From positions 1-10,650 of the forward strand of contig JADFGE010000061.1 in the NCBI GenBank assembly GCA_022567855.1: 10,650 nt of DNA, in the 5' to 3' direction. The translations under genes and the position numbers were made by a program. This document shows positions 7,224 to 10,650 of this stretch, one piece after another; position 1 is the first letter of the stretch; each line of letters opens with the position of its first letter. The stretch is from Planctomycetota bacterium (lineage in GTDB: Bacteria; Planctomycetota; Phycisphaerae; Phycisphaerales; SM1A02). The notes beneath the pieces are model-generated. The model searched no databases, was not told where the DNA came from, and saw only the letters and a list, made by a program, of their open reading frames with translations.

Positions 7224-9230
7224 CTAATCCGTGTCATCCACACCAAGCCCCTCGATGAGCGCCGCCCCGGCCTGTATGTCCGCCGATGACTTCGCCACCG
7301 CGTCGCTGATCGGCTCGAATCGGCCGCCCAAGTGCTGGGCGAGAAACACCTCACTGATGGCGAAGAAGGCCATGCTGTTCTCCGGCCGGGCGAAACCGTG
7401 CCCTTCATCCGGGAACACGACATAGGTCACCGGCAGATTCTTGGCCTGCATCGCCTCGACGATCATTTGGCTCTGCGCCTCCTTCACACGCGGATCGTTT
7501 TTCCCCTGGCCGATCAGAAGCGGCCGGCGGATCGCATCAACTCTGCTCAACGGCGAGATGGATTGGAGATACTCCGGCTCATCGAGCGAGCCGACGCGCG
7601 TCTCGAACAGGGCCTTGATCGGCTCCCAATAGGGTGGGATGCCCTTGATGAGTGCGGCAACGTCCGACGGGCCGACGATATCCACGCCCGCCGCGAAGAA
7701 CTCCGGCGTAAACGTCAGGCCCACGAGCGCGGCATACCCGCCATAACTTCCGCCCATGATCGCCACCCGGTCTGGATCGGCAATCTTTTCGCCCACCGCC
7801 CAGTTGACGGCGTCGATGAGGTCGTCGTGCATGGCCCCGGCCCACTCGTTATCGCCGGCGTTGACGAACCGCTTGCCGAAACCCGTGGATCCACGGAAAT
7901 TAACGCTGAGCACGGCGTACCCGCGGTTGGCCAGCCATTGATGCAGCGAATTGTATCCCCAGGCGTCTCGACTCCAGGGCCCACCGTGAACCAACAAGAC
8001 CATGGGCAGATTCCTCGGCTTGATTCCCAAAGGCGTCGTGAGATAGCTCACCAGCTTCAGGCCGTCGCGCGCGGTGATCACGATCGGCTTCATCTTGGCT
8101 AGCTTATAGTCGGCGAGCTGCGAACGGTTCGTGAACAAGAAGGTCGCCTCGCCCGCGTCACGGTCGTATAGGAAGTACTCGACCGGCCCGTCGTCTCTCA
8201 CGTAGGCCACGGTCCAGAGCCGGTCGTCATGACTGCGACTCGAAACCAACATCTCGCCGTCCCGGAGGTTGGTGAGATAGTTCCAGTCGTCTTGGATCGC
8301 CGGGTCGAGGATTTTCCATTCCCGCCGTGTGTACTCGGAAGCAACAGCCTGGGGCCGACCGGTGTCGGGATCGAACACAACACGGCTGATATCTGCCTGG
8401 TCGCTGCGGGCGATGAGGTCAAAAGTCGGTTCGTCGCCGGCCATCAAGTAGGCGTAAAGCTGGGCCGTATCGCCGGCGCGCGAGTCAAGCAGGTAGATCG
8501 ACGCGCCGTCGCGGGAGAACCCGGCTAGGCCCGACGTCAGCGCGTCCTCCCTCGTCCAGTGAACCAGCTCGTACCACGGCTGGTCATCGCTGTCGCGCAC
8601 AAACACAACTAGGCCACCATCCTTGAGGAAGCGCATGCCGGCGCGGACCTGGAATCGACTATCCGCCAAGAGGGCGGCGTAGCCCTCGTTCTGGAGAACG
8701 AGCTGTCGCTCTCCGGTGCGCGTGTTGATTCGCCACACGTCGTGAAGCTGGGGATCGCGATCGTTGATCCCGACCAGGATCTCGTCGGGGAAGTCCTGGT
8801 CGGTCGCAATAACGCGGGCCTGAATCGATTCGAACGGCGTCAGATCAAGTTCGCTGCCGGTTTCGAGATTCACCGCGTACAAATGGAAGTTCTCGTTGCC
8901 CGCGACATCCTGTGCGTAAATGATCTGCTCGCTGTTGTGGGCCCAGAAATAGATGCGGATGGGACGTTCGGTCGCGTTGGTCAGCGGCCTGGCGTCGTCC
9001 TGGCCGATCGTCTGCACCCACACGTTGAGCACGTCGTTATGCGGCGCGAGATAGCTGAGGCGCATCCCGTCGGGGCTGATTCGCACCGCGGCCCGATCAG
9101 GGTTCCCGAACAGCACGTGGCGCGGAATCAGGTTTTCTTGTTGGCCTTGTGTTGCGCGAGCTGGCGGCGCGGCGATGATGAGTCCGGCTCCGAGCAAAAC
9201 GGAGGTGAACGCGGGACGCAAGTGGTACAT
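7224..9230 (-). CDS. Secreted S9-family (prolyl oligopeptidase-like) serine peptidase
   Basis: This 668-residue enzyme is predicted to hydrolyse peptides, in the S9 family (prolyl oligopeptidase / acylaminoacyl-peptidase type). The start at 9230 is preferred because GGAGGG lies 8 nt upstream and it opens on a signal peptide (MYHLRPAFTSVLLGAGLIIAAPPARA). An in-frame ATG at 9422 would add 64 unconserved residues before that peptide. Residues 40-390 form a beta-propeller of TolB/WD-like blades (for example ISPDGMRLSYLAP and TGSELDLTPFES). Residues 400-650 form the alpha/beta-hydrolase domain, with LLVHGGPWSRD, nucleophile Ser495 in GGSYGGYAA, Asp579 in GKNDPRV and His611 in DEGHGF. The full triad with normal spacing indicates an active enzyme, likely periplasmic. 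It converges with the ClpP-like pair across a shared terminator region. The preferred bond (after Pro, or N-blocked residues) cannot be read from sequence. Confidence 0.93.
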   Translation of the reverse strand: MYHLRPAFTSVLLGAGLIIAAPPARATQGQQENLIPRHVLFGNPDRAAVRISPDGMRLSYLAPHNDVLNVWVQTIGQDDARPLTNATERPIRIYFWAHNSEQIIYAQDVAGNENFHLYAVNLETGSELDLTPFESIQARVIATDQDFPDEILVGINDRDPQLHDVWRINTRTGERQLVLQNEGYAALLADSRFQVRAGMRFLKDGGLVVFVRDSDDQPWYELVHWTREDALTSGLAGFSRDGASIYLLDSRAGDTAQLYAYLMAGDEPTFDLIARSDQADISRVVFDPDTGRPQAVASEYTRREWKILDPAIQDDWNYLTNLRDGEMLVSSRSHDDRLWTVAYVRDDGPVEYFLYDRDAGEATFLFTNRSQLADYKLAKMKPIVITARDGLKLVSYLTTPLGIKPRNLPMVLLVHGGPWSRDAWGYNSLHQWLANRGYAVLSVNFRGSTGFGKRFVNAGDNEWAGAMHDDLIDAVNWAVGEKIADPDRVAIMGGSYGGYAALVGLTFTPEFFAAGVDIVGPSDVAALIKGIPPYWEPIKALFETRVGSLDEPEYLQSISPLSRVDAIRRPLLIGQGKNDPRVKEAQSQMIVEAMQAKNLPVTYVVFPDEGHGFARPENSMAFFAISEVFLAQHLGGRFEPISDAVAKSSADIQAGAALIEGLGVDDTD

Positions 9231-9477
9231 CAGTTGAACCCTCCAGACTGTAGATGAAACCGGCCGGTTCCAGGCCGGCCGTTCCGACCGAGCAGCGGTC
9301 AGTATCTGACCAAGCGTAGCCACTTCGTCGAAGTGGTGCATCACCAAGCTGAGGCAGCGGAGCCTGCTTGACGATCCGCCGGTGGCATCATCGCCCGCAG
9401 CCGGCTGACACTTCGGCGGCACAAGGACACAATGGTGGTTTCGGCGTGGGGTGCCGTCGGCGGCAGGGGGGTGGGAG
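9231..9477 (-). other. Structured non-coding leader upstream of the S9 peptidase
   Basis: No credible gene lies in these 247 bases; short frames on both strands lack family features. The region is dense in inverted repeats: CCGGCC/GGCCGG (9260-9278), GACCG/CGGTC (9286-9300), GGTCAG/CTGACC (9297-9311), CCACTTC/GAAGTGG (9320-9336), a bulged CAAGC-AGGC / GCCT-GCTTG stem (9345-9370) and GCCGG/CCGGC (9378-9405). The second and third share bases 9297-9300 and cannot both form. The promoter of the S9 gene and the 3' end of the FHA transcript should lie here. No T-rich terminator for FHA is evident on the minus strand. Confidence 0.55.
9259..9285. repeat. GGCCGG palindromic element
   Basis: ACCGGCCGGT (9259-9268) and GGCCGGCC (9273-9280) are each perfect palindromes and also pair with one another (9260-9265 with 9273-9278). 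On the minus strand they read as two near-copies, GGAACGGCCGG and GGAACCGGCCGG, in direct orientation. This looks like a GC-rich interspersed palindrome placed just before the S9 ribosome binding site. Its copy number in the genome cannot be judged from one window. Confidence 0.5.
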
Positions 9478-9777
9478 TCAGATATCGCTTTCGAAGAACT
9501 TGAGGACGGCCGGGCCGACTGTTACGGCTATTCCGTCGCGAAGTCGAACTCGGTCCACGCGTTTGCCGTCCAGGAACGTACCGCCGGTGGAGCCGAGGTC
9601 ACGGAGCACGAAATCCTGACCCTCCCGCTCGATGGTGCAGTGCTCCCTGGAGACGGACTTGGCGCGGATTTGGATATCACAGTTCTCGTCCCGACCGACG
9701 AGTACTTCGTCGCTGTCGCCAAGGGCAAATGCTCGCAGCAGCTTTCCTTGTTGGTTGCAAACGTGAATTTCCAGCAT
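9478..9777 (-). CDS. Stand-alone FHA-domain protein
   Basis: A 99-residue protein that is almost entirely one forkhead-associated domain, the phosphothreonine-peptide binding module. Conserved features in order are VLVGRDENCDI (Gly28-Arg29), SVSREH (Ser43 and His46), DLGSTGGTFLDGKRV (60-74) and a final strand AVTVGPAVLKFFE. Arg29 and Ser43 are the usual phosphate contacts. The normal Asn of the SxNGT motif is Gly65 here, so binding may be altered. The start is supported by GGGAGG 8 nt upstream. No enzyme or membrane segment is attached, so it probably acts as a cytoplasmic adaptor for a Ser/Thr kinase; the kinase at the left edge is a possible partner only by shared logic, not by adjacency. 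It is divergent from waaA, with 137 bases between that hold no recognisable promoter. Confidence 0.9.
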   Translation of the reverse strand: MLEIHVCNQQGKLLRAFALGDSDEVLVGRDENCDIQIRAKSVSREHCTIEREGQDFVLRDLGSTGGTFLDGKRVDRVRLRDGIAVTVGPAVLKFFESDI

Positions 9778-9914
9778 GCGACAGGCCTCCCGCAGACGCC
9801 GGGGCGTACGGTAACCGAGACTCGCCCTTCATTGTGATGCAGTTGCCCCTGTCTGCCAAGCGCCGAACCGGAGGAATTCTCAGGAAACCGCAGCCGCAGC
9901 TACACTCTCCGGCC

Positions 9915-10650
9915 ATGCGTTGGCTCATCGACGCGGTCTATCTGGCCGTCGCCCTGATCACGTCCCCGGTCTGGCTGGTGCGAATGATCCGCACGGGGAA
10001 GATCAAGACCGACTGGCGCGGGCGCTTCGGCCACACCGCCCCCAGCCCCGAGGCGGGTTCAGGGCGCGTACTCGTCCACACCGTCTCGGTGGGCGAGGTC
10101 AACGCCGTTGAGCTGCTGCTGAGTCGCCTCGCCGAATCGATCGGCACGCACCAGATCATCGTTTCCACCACGACCGACACGGGCTTCGCCCGCGCGACCA
10201 GCCTCTATGGCCGCCGCTTCCACGTCGTTCGCTATCCCTTCGATTTTTCGGTCTGCGTCGAGCGATTCCTCGACGCGGTCAGGCCTGACGTCGTCGCCTG
10301 CTTTGAGTTGGAGCTCTGGCCGAATTTCGTCCGTTCCTGCTCGCGGCGCGGCATCGGGGTCTGTGTGATCAACGGCCGGCTTAGTGAGCGCAGCTTCCGT
10401 CGCTATCGCCTGATTCACCCTCTGATTCGCGGGCTGTTCGGCCAAGTGGCATTCGTAGCCGTCCAAAACGAGCCGTACGCCGCGCGCTTCCGACAGCTCG
10501 GCGTCTCCGGGGCGCAGGTCCATATCACCGGAACCATGAAGTGGGACGCCGCACGAATCACCGACGACGTTGACGGGTCCGAGGAACTCGCGGCCGCGCT
10601 CGGCATCGACCGCGCCCGCCCGCTGGTGGTGGCCGGTTCGACCGCCCCGG
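9915..10650 (+). CDS. waaA: 3-deoxy-D-manno-octulosonic acid (Kdo) transferase WaaA/KdtA (partial, 3' end outside window)
   Basis: WaaA transfers Kdo from CMP-Kdo to lipid A precursor at the inner membrane, an essential step of lipopolysaccharide core synthesis. The visible 245 residues begin with a hydrophobic N-terminal anchor (WLIDAVYLAVALITSPVWLV) and a basic segment (KIKTDWRGRFG). Signatures of the GT-B N-terminal half follow: VHTVSVGEVNAVELLL (54-69), STTTDTGFARA (84-94), RYPFDF (106-111), ELELWPN (131-137), INGRLSERSFRRY (152-164), TGTMKWDAAR (205-214) and the start of the GST(H)PGEE-type loop as AGSTAP at the edge. The C-terminal CMP-Kdo domain is outside the window. No clear ribosome binding site precedes the ATG at 9915; the start is chosen by position relative to the membrane anchor. 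How many Kdo residues it adds cannot be told. Confidence 0.93.
   Translation, partial: MRWLIDAVYLAVALITSPVWLVRMIRTGKIKTDWRGRFGHTAPSPEAGSGRVLVHTVSVGEVNAVELLLSRLAESIGTHQIIVSTTTDTGFARATSLYGRRFHVVRYPFDFSVCVERFLDAVRPDVVACFELELWPNFVRSCSRRGIGVCVINGRLSERSFRRYRLIHPLIRGLFGQVAFVAVQNEPYAARFRQLGVSGAQVHITGTMKWDAARITDDVDGSEELAAALGIDRARPLVVAGSTAP

Noticed and set aside
9236..9271. GGAAC-N18-GTCTGG on the minus strand before the S9 gene, like an ECF promoter.
   Set aside because: The would-be -10 overlaps the ribosome binding site, so a transcript starting from it would lack that site. The spacing is also longer than usual.
9231..9422. A 64-residue N-terminal extension of the S9 peptidase.
   Set aside because: GGAGGG lies 8 nt before the ATG at 9230, and the signal peptide starts there. 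The extension is the hairpin-rich leader read as protein.
1..10650. CRISPR array, tRNA/rRNA gene, insertion sequence or prophage genes.
   Set aside because: No regularly spaced repeats, tRNA-like cloverleaf, transposase motif or phage gene was seen. The window is mainly housekeeping and envelope genes.

Overview
The window looks like a chromosomal segment of a planctomycete or close relative, probably from an uncultured lineage. Three things point that way. An ECF sigma factor of the kind common in Planctomycetes sits directly upstream of a PknB-type Ser/Thr kinase with a transmembrane segment. Two secreted paralogues pair a small beta-barrel-like domain with a ClpP/NfeD-like domain. A waaA gene implies a Gram-negative outer membrane with Kdo-containing lipid A. 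The DNA is GC-rich, which produces many long shadow reading frames. This placement is inferred from gene content only.

Layout. Positions 1-1981 (minus strand) hold an ECF sigma factor followed by a Ser/Thr kinase that runs off the left edge. The kinase carries an in-frame palindromic repeat. After a 235-base divergent spacer comes a plus-strand RNA-processing pair, rsmD (16S rRNA m2G966 methyltransferase) and cca (tRNA nucleotidyltransferase family). Next, at 4360-7142 on the plus strand, is a tandem pair of exported ClpP/SppA/NfeD-fold proteins. They lie behind a sequence that resembles an extracytoplasmic-stress (sigma-E type) promoter and end at a strong intrinsic terminator. A secreted S9 prolyl-oligopeptidase-family enzyme (minus strand) converges on that terminator. 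Upstream of it is a 247-base non-coding leader full of inverted repeats. A 99-residue stand-alone FHA protein (minus strand) follows. The window closes with the N-terminal 245 residues of the Kdo transferase WaaA (plus strand).

How the genes may work together. The sigma factor, kinase and FHA protein are pieces of regulation by transcription and Thr phosphorylation. The two ClpP-like proteins, the S9 peptidase and WaaA all act at or beyond the cell envelope. The most interesting item is the tandem ClpP-like pair. The downstream member keeps a plausible Ser nucleophile and an SHGG oxyanion-type loop. The upstream member has Gly at the Ser position and has lost the GG motif, so it looks like a catalytically dead partner. 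A link between the signalling genes and the envelope hydrolases is inference.
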